Assembly (NCBI GenBank): GCA_014898415.1
Contig: RCTD01000005.1
Span: forward strand, 868,001 to 932,000
Direction: 5' to 3'
Length of the DNA stretch: 64,000 nt
Source: Stromatinia cepivora
Lineage: Eukaryota; Ascomycota; Leotiomycetes; Helotiales; Sclerotiniaceae
Shown here one piece after another: positions 25,176-35,850 of the stretch (its first letter is position 1; each line of letters starts with the position of its first letter). The translations under genes and the position numbers were made by a program. The notes beneath the pieces were generated by a model. That model did no database searches. It was not told where the DNA came from and saw only the letters and a program-made list of their open reading frames with translations.

Positions 25176-26473
25176 GACAGGGGTGATGTCACATTTCGTT
25201 CTTACCATATTCAAGCTTCCCTTTGCATGATTTTTTTTGAAATGATTATAGGCATATATTACCTTTGTATTGTCTTGGTGGTAGCAGCTCGTCTGTTGTA
25301 TAAAGCTCGGACCATATATGTATACAATCAAATTCCCTTGAATTTGTATAGGTTTTTGATTCTTTTATAATTGTATATATATACATCATTATAAAATCAT
25401 AATATCTAATCTGCTGTATTGAAGAACACTTTTCTTTTCCTTGATTTTATAGATAAATCGTTATTTATATAATTATAATTATCCTTTTTGCTTTTATAAA
25501 GCTTTATTCAATCAATTAATCGATTAAGAGGATCGAATAATATTGGATTGGCCAGATGAAAATCATGCAGAAGGTGCAGTGATGTTTTAAGATCGAAAGT
25601 AGAATATCAGGTAAGATCGGTATTGCTATTAAACCACAAGATTTTATATAATAGGGTTTTTCGTGTTTTCTTTATTGCTAGAATCTTTTCTATTTCCTAT
25701 TCCGAATCGTCAATTATATTAATAGGCGGAGATAGTTCGAGTATCTAATTAGGAAAAGGATTATTATATATTTTATATAATTGATCTAAAGGGAAAATAG
25801 GATGAATTTTCATTATAATCGGGAGTTCGAGTTTGAAAGAGCTTTCAGATCGATTAATGATTTTGAATTTTCTTTGAATTAGGAAGTCCAATTTCTTGGA
25901 TGATCTTTGGGTAGGATAATTCTTTACATTGAATTATATATAATCTTCGATATCGAAATCGATTTTATACCAATGAGTATTCGTGGATTTCGATATTTTG
26001 GTTTGGGTATGCAATAAACCTTTTTTTGTTCATGCGAGAACTAATCTATTGTATTCTGTGTATATATAGGCATTACATATATTTATATTGTCTATTGGCT
26101 TATTAGTATCTTTCTTTTATTCCTATATACATTTCGATGTATGCTTGTATAGGGTTTCGTAGGGTGTAAGTCTTTCTAAGGAATCGTATGGAAGAGTAAG
26201 TTGCGCGTAATCCATTATAGATAGGAATTCTGATTAATCATTTTAATAATAGTTAACAAATGGTTTTAATTATTATTGAAGGTATTGATTATAGATCTTA
26301 ATTTGACCATCAATTTGGGGATGGTGAATAGTGGATAGTTTGAGATCAGTTCTTAGAATTTGATTGAATTCTTTTTAGAATTGTAATATGAATTAAAGGC
26401 TGTAATCTAATATTATAATATCAAAGGGATTATAATATCGATATATATAGTAAAGATATAATTATACTTAAAT

Positions 26474-26929
26474 TCAAGTATCGATTGATTTATAATAAAA
26501 TATAGAGATAGTTTGTTTCGTTAATCGATCAATAATGATTAAAATATTATCATATCCGTATTTATCCTTATTAAAGTTGCAGTAGTCCATAGTGATATAT
26601 TGCCATACTCGATTAGGAATCAGAAATGGATGCAATAAATCGGGGATATAATTGTATAGAACGGAATTGCGTTTGCAAACATAACAATTGTATATATATC
26701 TGGCTATAATATCGTATATTCTGAACCAATAGTATTGTTGAGATAATAAAAGATAGATTTTGCTTATATCAGGATAAACAGTGAAAATGGAATTATAGAT
26801 TTTACGAATCAAGTAAATTCGAAGATTGTCGATATCAAGTACTATCAGGCGGTTATTATAAAACAAGAGATTATTTTGGAATAATATATATTTGTAATTT
26901 TGAATAACTTGTATTCTGAATACTAGCAA
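26474..26929 (-). pseudogene. Gypsy copy 2 integrase relic
   Basis: A 151-codon open piece on the minus strand reads as the N-terminal part of a Gypsy integrase. It has the zinc-binding region with YWFRIYDIIARYIYNCYVC (Cys-x2-Cys), then PFLIPNRVWQYITMDYC, where the first catalytic Asp lies, and DNILIIIDRLTK with the second conserved Asp region. Tyr replaces the expected first His of the zinc site, in line with decay. The rest of the integrase lies downstream in broken frames (25.9-26.4 kb). Confidence 0.75.
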
Positions 26930-27335
26930 GTTATTTATAGTTTTATTTGCTTCGATGATACAATTAACTAAATCGAATCAAAGAGCGATTTCATTTAAAT
27001 CGATATTAGTAATCGCTGTTTCGTTTGAATAATACTTTCGTAAGGCTTTTCTTATGATTTCGATATCAACTTAATTGTCTTTAATAAACTATTGGAAGCG
27101 ATTCTTCTTCTTAATATAATTCTGAAAATCCAATTCATCGGTCCGATAGATTAAAGTATCAGTAAAAGAGTTATCTTTTCCAAAGCGATATATAATGATA
27201 AAGTTATAATCGATTAGAACTTCTGTTTAGCGAACTTGTCGGGCATTGAGAGTCTTAATAATCATGAAATATTCGAAGGCCTTATAATTAGTATAAACCT
27301 TAATTTTATATAGTGAACTAATAAGTTCTGTTTTC

Positions 27336-28397
27336 TAATGATTGAGAGATTGAATGATTAACAGCATTTCCTTATCATAAACTTTGTAATTCAATTCAAC
27401 AACAACTATAGTTTTGGAGAAATAAATTATAGGAAACCAATCTTCGCTATACTATTGTAATAATACATTAGCAACTATTCTATCGAATATATTTATTTCG
27501 AATATATAAGGGAATCGGTGATTATAATATTACAAAAACAAAACAAAGATAAACTTTTTTTTCAAAATATTGAATACATTTTAGCATACTTCGTCAAATA
27601 CAAACTTAACATTTGCTTTAATAAATTCGTTAAAAGGTTTCGCTATTATATTGTAGTCCTTAATGAACCATCAATAAAAATTACAAAAACCGAAGAATGA
27701 TTGAATCCCTTTCACTATTATCAGAAAAATCCAATTCTCAACTACCTCAATCTTTTCAAAATCCACCTCTATTCCTTTAATAGAAATAATAAAGCCCAAA
27801 TACTTAATATATATAATATTGAATTTACATTTCTTGAGATCCACTTATAGACCAACGATTTCTAATCGTTCAAGAATTAATTTAATATAAATTTGATATT
27901 CTTTTTTATTCTCAGAATAGATTAGAATATCGTCGAAATATATTATACAAAAGATATCTAAATAATCAAATAGAATATCATTTATATAACATTAATAGAT
28001 TACGGGATTATTTATTAATTCAAATGGTACGATTTTGTATTTATATGATTTGTATCGGGTTCAAAAGGTAGTATACTTTTCCGAAATAGGATTTATTCTT
28101 ATATAATGGAAAGCTTGACGAATATCGAATTTAATAAAGATCTTAGTATTGGAAAGCCGAAAAAGCGTTTTGTTGATTAAAGGAAAGGGATATTGATCTT
28201 TATGTATTAAGGAATTCAATAATCTGAAGTTTATATAGAATCTCAAATTACTATTGGGTTTCTTGACGAATAAGATGGATACAATATAAAGGGCTTGATT
28301 AAATTCAATGAAACCTTTGCTAAGGTTATTCATAATATATTCTTTAACGATTTCCAATTGTTCCAGGGACATCTTATAAAGCAGATTATAGTATAAG
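27336..28397 (-). pseudogene. Gypsy copy 2 reverse transcriptase and RNase H relic
   Basis: Colinear with 2277-3338 of copy 1. The open piece 28061-28372 reads LEIVKEYIMNNLSKGFIE, SNLRFYINFRLLNSLI and IFIKFDIRQAFHYIRI, where Asp of the RT KFD/R motif is kept (it is lost in copy 1). The YxDD box around 27920-27950 reads as YFDD. The RNase H portion (27336-27566) is broken by stops. The two copies carry different lesions, so each was mutated independently. Confidence 0.75.
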
Positions 28398-31235
28398 GCT
28401 TATTCTCCTTTGCTTTCCAATATGATTTTATGATTATAAAATCGGTTAAAAAATAAGATGTTTAATTTATGCTTGAAAAAGGCTTGATAATATTGTCGAT
28501 ATTCAGATAGTATTTCAGGTTTTGAATCGATTTCGGTTAGTGCTCGATCGAGTTTCTTTCGAACTTTTGTATTCTTGAATTCGATTAGGGCAATCAGTAC
28601 TTTCTCTTCTGTATATTGTTCGTTCTATTGGAAGTCTATTATATTATTGAGTTTTTTCAGAGTAATAGTAAAGAGTTCAATTTGTTCATCTTTTTTGTAT
28701 TCTAATTGGAATTTATTGGATTTGAATGCGTATAGATCGAGGATTTCGGGCGATATACGGGGGAGGTATTCGTAGATCTGCAATAATAGTGTGATTAATT
28801 GGAAAGGAGGTAGATTGAATTTGAAAAGAATCGGGACCTTTTTTTTTTCAACGAAAATCTGTATTGTATTCATATTTAAAGGTTTTTATTATATATTATC
28901 AATTGCGATTAATCTATTCAGTTGTAAATCTCTTCGATTCCAATATTCTTTGAATTGATTATTTCGTCGATCAACATTTTGTTGGGTTAATCGATCGATC
29001 TTCTATTTGTGAAGGGATAATTAAGTAACAAGGAGATTATTTGAATAAGAGATAATATAAGATCTCTCTTTAAATTATTCAAAACGTTTATTGAAGTAAT
29101 CAAGCTTCGTTCGAATCTTTAATAACCAAAGTCTACCTAAAATAATATTATAATTCCTTAATTCAATAATAAAAAAAAGAATAAAAGATTGTTTATAATT
29201 ATCGATTATTAAATTAAGGAATATAAAATAGATAATAATATAACCTTGTATATTATTATACTTTTTAATTTCAATTGAAACTTCAAGTAATATAATTCTA
29301 AATTTAAATATAGGAAATAAACAAATAAGGAATGTAGTATTAATAAAAGCGAATCCATTTGCTTCAAAATCAATAAATGCTTTTGATCGATAAATATAAT
29401 TATTTTTCGAAAGGTTATAAAGGAGAATGAATATTTTTTCTCTTATAAGTTTGATTAAATTAAGAAATCTTATATCCTGTATAACGTTTAAGATAGAGAT
29501 AAAATCTAAGTATTTGATTTTAAATACTTTTCTTTTTCTAAACGGGTATTCTGTATAGCTTTAATTGTAGCTTCTGGATTGAAATCTTTTTCAGCATTCT
29601 GATATTCTTTGAATTCTTCTGTTTCTTTTTGTACTGTTTCGATTTCATTGAAGTTATCGATACAAGGTATCGATATATATACTGTTCTAGGAGAAGGAGA
29701 AAGCGACGAGTATTTGAAGTTCGAATAATTATTAGATATAGCGGAGCCGGTATATCCGGAAAGGGTATTCCGGGATAGAAATGGTTTCGGGAACATAAAG
29801 ATTCCAAAATTAAAGTTGTTAAAGTTTCGAGAAGATTGTAAGGGATTTGTATTAGCTATTGATTTACAAATAGCTATAAAGGCTTTTCGATCAATATAAT
29901 ATCGGTTTTGTTTTTATAATAAAATTTCATTTTGATCTATTCTAATAAATATATTCATAAGTTTTTTTGTAATCTTATAATCCTTGATAGATATTGTTAT
30001 TATTTGTAAAAGAAAATCGGAAATCTTTTATTCAAGATCCTTGAATAGGACTTTATCATCGATAATCTTTGTTTGGATAATAAATAGTCTGAACTTCTTA
30101 TACCATTCTAGGAAGTTGTTATGTCGAGTTGTATTAAGTATAACCTATATTTCATATTGAAAGTAAGCATTATCGATTTCGACCGGGTTCCGATAAATCA
30201 TTGCAAGCTATTCGATCAATTCGAGTATTATGAGTTGGGGCATTCGTATGTAAAAAGTATGACAATGTGCTTGTGCTTCTGATTCGGTTTAGTCGATTAT
30301 ATATATATAGTGTTGCGTTTCACTTTTAAATAATGTAATATATAGTTCGAATCGTTTTATAATCAATAATTACTACAAACTAACTTTAAGTTCAATATCA
30401 TCGTTAAATTTAATAATAAGATTTATAGGTTTTGGTATATATACATCTTACTACGAATTGTGATTGATATAAGAATACGATCTTGACCGGTTAGATCGAC
30501 TTTTTGAATAAAGGGACCCCTAATTATTAAATGAATTATCATTTCCTAAAAAGAAAAAAGAATCCTTAAAGAGCCCCTGATGATTAGATTGTCTAATCAA
30601 AGTTTTCTTCCTCTGACTTCGGGATCTTCAGGTTTGTTTGGATAAAGGTCCTTGAATTTCGATTAAGGGAATAAAGGGAATTCCAGGTATTATTATTAAT
30701 CTGGATATTTATATAGACATTATTTAGGATTCAGAAAAAGGTTGTATTATTGCAAAACTTGTTATCACTATAATTTTCAATTATCGATTCTCCTCTTTCA
30801 AATTTATAATTATTGTATAAAGATTTTATAATTGTAATAATAATTTGAAAGAAACAATTGAATTGTTGGGAATATTAATTTCATATATTAGAATTTTCTC
30901 TTTACCAATTTTCTTTCTTTCAATAATAATATTATCCAATTCTGTATTTATATTTTCTTCAAAAGGTTATTGAAATAATTGAGGAGAAAAAAAGGGTTCT
31001 TTAGAATATACTTTCGAAAATTCGAAGCATATAGGAGAAGAAATTCGTTATATTGTGAAAATGATAATACACTTCTAAAGGTATTTATATCTTCGTCGAT
31101 TAGATCAAAATAGATCTTTTTCCTTTAGGTATAATATTTATAAAAGTTCATTTAAAAAGATATTATTAAAATGAAATATTATTTGAAAAACCATCAAATA
31201 ACTGGATATTTGTAAATAAATTATAAATAATATAA
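28398..31235 (-). pseudogene. Gypsy copy 2 gag/protease-side region
   Basis: About 2.8 kb between RT and the 5' LTR, colinear with 3339-6175 of copy 1. Open pieces at 28625-28873 and 29506-29807 (minus) are the largest left. The second begins MFPKPFLSRNTLSGY and matches the piece at 4571-4792. No gag or protease motif could be confirmed. Confidence 0.5.
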
Positions 31236-31512
31236 TGTATAAAAGCTATAATAGAGTTAAATAAATAGAATTAATTATATTCTTTAGAATCTACAATTGA
31301 AGAACTATAGTTTATAAAAAGCGATTAGATATATATATATAAATATTTATTTGTGGACTACAGGATTATATATAAACATTATTAGGGTTACCATTTTACT
31401 ATACTAAATCGTATGATTCGTAATGCATGCGCATAGATGATCAGCTCATAAATTGATATGGGAGATAAGAGGTATCACGTGGTTAGCCTCCTATGGTTCA
31501 CGATTCGTGACA
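31236..31512 (-). repeat. Gypsy copy 2 LTR (5' LTR)
   Basis: Matches 24452-24733; ends ...GGTTCACGATTCGTGACA and is followed by the duplication ATAGT. Left edge is approximate. Confidence 0.8.
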
Positions 31513-31639
31513 ATAGTTAAAGAAAAGAATAGAGAATGATCAAAACTTATCAAAATAAATATAAATATTATATATAAATAATTGATATATTATATGAATA
31601 TTATAATTTTATATTAATCTTTATATTAATTATAAAATA

Positions 31640-31900
31640 TTATAAAAGAGTTATAGATAATCTACAAATAATCTACGGATATATAGATTATTTGTAGATA
31701 ATCTATAAATAATCTATATATCTATAGATTATTTATTTATTTATAAATAAATGGATTATCTGCAGATAATCTGCGGATTATCTATACAGAGCAGATAATT
31801 TTGAAGTTTTGATGGATAATCCACAGGGCGGATAGGATTTCTGATGGGTAATCTACGGAGCGGATTATCCGCGGATTACCTATGGGTACAGATAATTTTT
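31640..31900. repeat. hAT subterminal repeat zone, right
   Basis: Dense GATAATC/GATTATC motifs (for example GATAATCTGCGGATTATC near 31759) mirror the zone at 19243-19470. Confidence 0.7.
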
Positions 31901-31910
31901 GCGCAGCCTA

Positions 31911-31918
31911 ATTACAAC
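31911..31918. repeat. 8-bp target-site duplication of the hAT element, right copy
   Basis: ATTACAAC directly after the terminus TTGCGCAGCCTA; identical to 19218-19225. Confidence 0.95.
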
Positions 31919-32099
31919 CATATATGACTCGCGGTTTATCGAGATCAGATGGAGGCTCAACAGGACCGGGAAGATGCCTCTTCCTTGCCCGACTGTCTGG
32001 TCCTGGTGATCCATGCAAGCCAGTCGAGGGCTCAAGAATATCGGGAAGACATTTTTGGCTTTTATGATGTAATGTCGTGTTTATATCAGGGTAAGGCAT
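31919..32099 (-). pseudogene. Probable first exon of the SNF2 helicase gene, stranded by the hAT insertion
   Basis: On the minus strand an ATG at 32099 opens a 60-codon frame (MPYPDINTTLHHKSQKCLPD ... DKPRVIY) that runs exactly to the hAT target site. Removing the transposon and one copy of the duplication gives GT-containing sequence followed by about 55 nt with a CTAAC branch site and a TAG acceptor, then the helicase exon starting at 19167. That looks like an intron that received the transposon. Caveat: with the best donors (GTTGTA at 31918 or GTAATT five bases later) the two exons join one base out of frame, so another small exon, a different donor, or a further lesion must be assumed. 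The basic, proline-rich sequence has no domain to confirm it. Confidence 0.6.
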
Positions 32100-32496
32100 C
32101 TTCTCTATATTTGACAAGCCGATCTTTGTACAGGCGTTGTAATCGATGAAGAATACAGACGGTGTAATTTGGCATGTCAGAACGTATGTTTGGTTATCAT
32201 AAAATACCAATAAATGCTACGCCCCAACAAGCCAGTGTGGATCTGCTACGACATGACTTGAGGCAGGTGCATTCACAAATCAAAAGCTGTAGGACTACAT
32301 GACGGAAGGAAAGCGCATAGTATGACTGAAGGTAAGTGCATACAGCAGTAAGCGAAAACGACTAAACATCTCACTTCTACAGCGAGAGGCGCCAATCATT
32401 TATTTCCACTTGAGCATACATTCGTGTGCGGCATATCTCTATCAGTTTTTTTTGCTATAGAGCACAGAACTAGTCTAAACTACACTGCTCGACATC
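32100..32496. promoter_or_regulatory. Shared divergent intergenic region
   Basis: About 400 bp separate the start codon of the helicase first exon (minus) from that of the NACHT gene (plus), so it should hold both promoters. No specific site is recognised. Confidence 0.4.
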
Positions 32497-35400
32497 ATGT
32501 CCGACCCATTCCAAGTTGGCTTATCAAATTTTAAGAGAAGATTGACTCAAGAGGAGCAGCTGAGCTTCGAAACGACAACACTGGATGGATTAAAGGCCGC
32601 CCTTTTACAAATAAAAAGCCATCAAAGTCGTCGTAAGAGTATGATGAACCTTTCTCGGGTTAAAGCCTTCCTCGAAGTATTTGAGCAATATTCAAATGTG
32701 ATCGAGGTTTTTTCTAATACCTCTTCAATATTATGTTATGTCTGGGGCCCCATGAAATTTTGTTTGCAAGTAAGTGCTTCAGATTCCATAAAATTCTTCT
32801 GAGCAGTGTGCAAAAGACACTTCAGAATATTCTGAACGCTTCGCTGAAATCCGCAGATTGCGAGTTCATGGGCGGAATCTTTCGATACACTGTTGGATGC
32901 ATATCAGCAGCTTGCGGAAAACATACCTCTTCTCGAGCAATACGTCCATCTTTTCGAAGGCAATACACATATAATAAACGTGCTTGCATTGTTCTACGAG
33001 GATATACTCGAATTTCATCAAGCTGCTCTTAGAGTTTTCAGCAGACCAAGTATGGTATCCTTTAACCCTAGATTGGCTTATGGTCACTAACATTTCAGCA
33101 TGGAAACAAATATTTAGAGCGACTTGGAAGGACTTCAATAGCAAGTTTCAGAATATAATAGAAAGGCTAGGCCGACACAAGGCTCTGGTAGAAAGTCAGG
33201 CTACAATTCTTCAATTCGACAAGCAACAAAACGAGCATGTCAAGACCGAGGCATCATTTACCGCCATTCAAGAATCAATCCTTAGTATCCAAAAGTATCA
33301 GGTTGATCATCTTAACAACATAAAAAATTTGAGGCCATCGAACAAGAAGACAACAAGCGTCATCGACTCGAGTTGCTAGATTGGCTCGTTGCCACTGATG
33401 CAATACTGGACCATGAGAGCGCGTTGGCTATGCGAGCCGATTATCCACAGTCTGGCCGGTGGATTTTGCAAGAGAATAAGACAAGTGCGTGGCTCGATTC
33501 CTAGCAATCAATCATTCCGCTGTTATGGATTAATGGAATTCCGGGAGCAGGTAGGCACCACATATTTGATTTTCCGATTTGTGAGCTAACTGAAGTTAGG
33601 CAAAACCATATTGACATCCGTGATCATTGAGGAATGTATGAAAGACATCTCATCATCGACGATATATTTTTATTGCAGGTATGAGGATAGCCAAAGAAAC
33701 ACCTTTGTAGCTGTCACTCGGGCCATACTTTCTCAACTTCTGAAACAAAACGAAATTCTTTTACCATACCTATATGGCGAGTGTATCAATAGTCACTCTA
33801 TTTCACTCATATCGCATGAAATTTGTACGAGGTTACTCGAGGTATGCTTCGAAACTGTATCAAGATCTCGAAGGATGTACTTGGTAATTGATGGTTTGGA
33901 CGAATGCGAGCCATCTCAGCGGAAATTATTGCTCTCAACTCTGGTCGCCATTGTCCAAAAGGCTTTGCACCCAGGAATGCTCCGCTTACTTGTTGTCAGT
34001 CAAAACGTGCCTGACATTAAACGATATCTTCGACAAAGCTCAGAATTAAAGCTCTCGAGCTCCTGTAATAGATCTGACATCGAAGTGTATTCGCGTGTAT
34101 GGTCGGAAAAAATTCAGCAGAAGTTTGCCATACCAGATTATACAAAGACATACATTGTAAATGCTGTGTCTAAAGGAGCCGATGGTAACTCATTTCCACT
34201 TCTTCACTATTCTTGGGCTAACCGGTCTTAGGAATGTTTTTATATGCAAAGTTGATCCTTACAAATCTCCATAGCCAGACATCCCGTCAAAAAGTGTATG
34301 AAGAACTACAGCCAGGTACATTCCCAGTTGGGTTTGAACAAGCGTAAGCAGGAGAATCTGAAAACAAATAGACAATGTTTATTATTGCTGACAATTTAGG
34401 TACTCGCGGATTGTCACTCGAGTGTACCAGAATCTCAACGAGTCGGAGCGTATTATCGCAGAAAAGTTACTGGGTTGGATATCCTGTGCTAAACGGCCTA
34501 TGAGATGGCATGAGATACAAGGGGCGTTATCTATTGATCTAATTGATGAGGAAGTGTATTTTGATGGTGCGTGGATAAAAAGAATACCCCCTTTCCTTAA
34601 ACAATTGAATTTTACATTTTCGCTAAATGGGCTTAAGATTGCGCGTCTCTATTCACAACCGAACTAACCTTTCCAGATCGTCAACTCAGAACTCATATTA
34701 CCGATTTTTGTGGCTCTCTTGTGGAAGTCCTTCCTAGGGACCGAGTGCAACTTGTGCACAGCACCGCAAAATCGTAAGTAATACATATAAAACTATGTGG
34801 CAGCCTACATCTTTGAAAAAACTACTGATGAATTTGAGGCATAGTTACTTGGTCGAAAAGAGTCATGTTCGGATCATTCTAGAAGAAACTAAACTGGCAA
34901 TAATGTGCTTACGATATCTACTTTTCAAATGCTTCAACCCAACCACACCTGACAACCAAATTCACTACTACATTGAAAATGGATATTACGCATTTCAGGA
35001 ATATGCCATTGTGCATTGGGTTGACCACCTGGAGTCCCTGATTGAGCAACTATCACCATCGGACCTTGAGAGTTCAGAGAAATGCCACCTGGGATCTGCG
35101 ATTGCCGATTTTTATGAGGTGTTTGGGGTGCAAAGCACTAAGAGATCGGATGTTATCTCCTCCTTGGAGGATCGATGCACTCATCTTGTAGGATCTGACC
35201 AGCTGGATACGCTTCTTCTTCTGTTAAGCCATAGTAGAAGGGTCCGGGCCGCACAAGATGAATTTATCGAATCGAAGGACTTGAAGTTCATCCTTGACAA
35301 AGTACGATCCTACCTAACAGAGCTTTGCAAATCGAGTGCTTTAACGGGTGCGGGAAAAGAAAAGCTCAGTACATACTATGGTTCAAAATGGATCAAATGT

Positions 35401-35850
35401 CCTCGCCATGCATGTTTCTATTTTCATGAGGGATTTCCTGACGAAGCTTCTCGTAACAAGCATCTCCAGAGACATGAGAAGCCCTTCTTATGTACTGACA
35501 TAAACTGCCTGAGAAAACATTGGGGATATAGCACTGAAAAGGAACTGAAAAGGCATATGATGCTAGACCACCCAGATCCAAAAGCTTTTGAAGGAAAGTT
35601 TCCAAAGATCAAGAAAGAACCAATAAAGCATCAATGTGATCAGTGTCCAAGCTCATTTACAAGATCATCCAGTTTAAGAATACACCAACGAACGCACAGC
35701 AATGAAAGGCCATTTAAGTGCGGATCTCCTGGTTGTCTAGGGGCATTTGTGAGGAGGTGGGATCGGGATAGACATGAAAAGTCTACTCATCCAGGAATGG
35801 CGAAGGCTTCGGGATCACAACCTACGCAATCTGGTCTGAATGCTACCTAG
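32497..35850 (+). pseudogene. NACHT-type STAND protein with C2H2 zinc fingers (NLR-like), broken
   Basis: Fungal NLR-like signalling protein, a class linked to non-self recognition. Exons: 32497-32769, 32857-33049, 33099-33550, 33600-34184, 34232-34343, 34400-34566, 34677-34773 and about 34804-35850. The last intron would be only 30 nt and is doubtful. The N-terminal domain (MSDPFQVGLSNFKRRLTQEE ... VWGPMKFCLQ ... WKQIFRATW) is the kind usually found before NACHT in these proteins (DUF7708-like). Walker A GIPGAGKT spans the intron at 33551-33599; Walker B is YLVIDGLDECE (33877-33912); then GMFLYAKLIL and LVHSTAKSYIF. The C-terminus has C2H2 fingers (CDQCPSSFTRSSSLRIHQRTH and a second, 35630-35790), plus earlier Cys/His pairs. 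Lesions: 1 nt missing in the A-run 33322-33327, an in-frame TAG at 33502-33504 just before Walker A, and a frameshift near 34835-34850. The usual repeat domain is replaced by a helical stretch and the fingers. Confidence 0.85.

Larger units (their letters stand above)
24452..31512 (-). mobile_element. Ty3/Gypsy LTR retrotransposon, copy 2, full length, nested in hAT
   Basis: A complete 7061-bp element with both LTRs, bounded by a 5-bp target duplication ATAGT (24447-24451 and 31513-31517). LTRs are at 24452-24733 (3' LTR for this strand) and about 31236-31512 (5' LTR). Pol-side remnants on the minus strand follow the Gypsy order RT (27867-28397), RNase H (27336-27566), integrase (26474-26929). 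The two LTRs differ at many positions, mostly by transitions, so divergence reflects RIP-like mutation as well as age. It is a second copy of the element at 1-7018, in the same orientation. Confidence 0.92.
19501..31630. repeat. Dispersed 20-bp motif ATAYTAATCTTTATAYTAAT (seven copies inside the hAT element)
   Basis: Copies at 19501-19521, 20394-20413, 21169-21189, 22128-22147 (inverted), 22891-22910, 23694-23714 and 31611-31630. Each is two TAYTAATC half-sites one helical turn (about 12 bp start to start) apart. Two copies lie within readable transposase introns, and two lie near the element's ends. None was found in the nested Gypsy element. Function unknown. Confidence 0.7.
19226..31910 (+). 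mobile_element. hAT-family DNA transposon, 12.7 kb including a nested Gypsy element
   Basis: The termini are TAGGCTGCGCAA at 19226 and its exact inverse TTGCGCAGCCTA ending at 31910, flanked by an identical 8-bp duplication (ATTACAAC). Without the 7.06-kb Gypsy insertion at 24452-31512 and its 5-bp duplication the element would be about 5.6 kb. Subterminal zones at both ends are packed with GGATAATC/GATTATC palindromic motifs. The transposase relic (21.65-24.2 kb, plus strand) carries hAT hallmarks. The AT bias and premature stops show strong RIP-like decay. It lies inside an intron, or at an exon edge, of the SNF2 helicase gene. Confidence 0.92.

Noticed and set aside
25119..25370. Lys/Thr-rich frame beginning MTKLIKLTKSTKLTKLNEID
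   Set aside because: Translation of a short tandem repeat within the Gypsy element.
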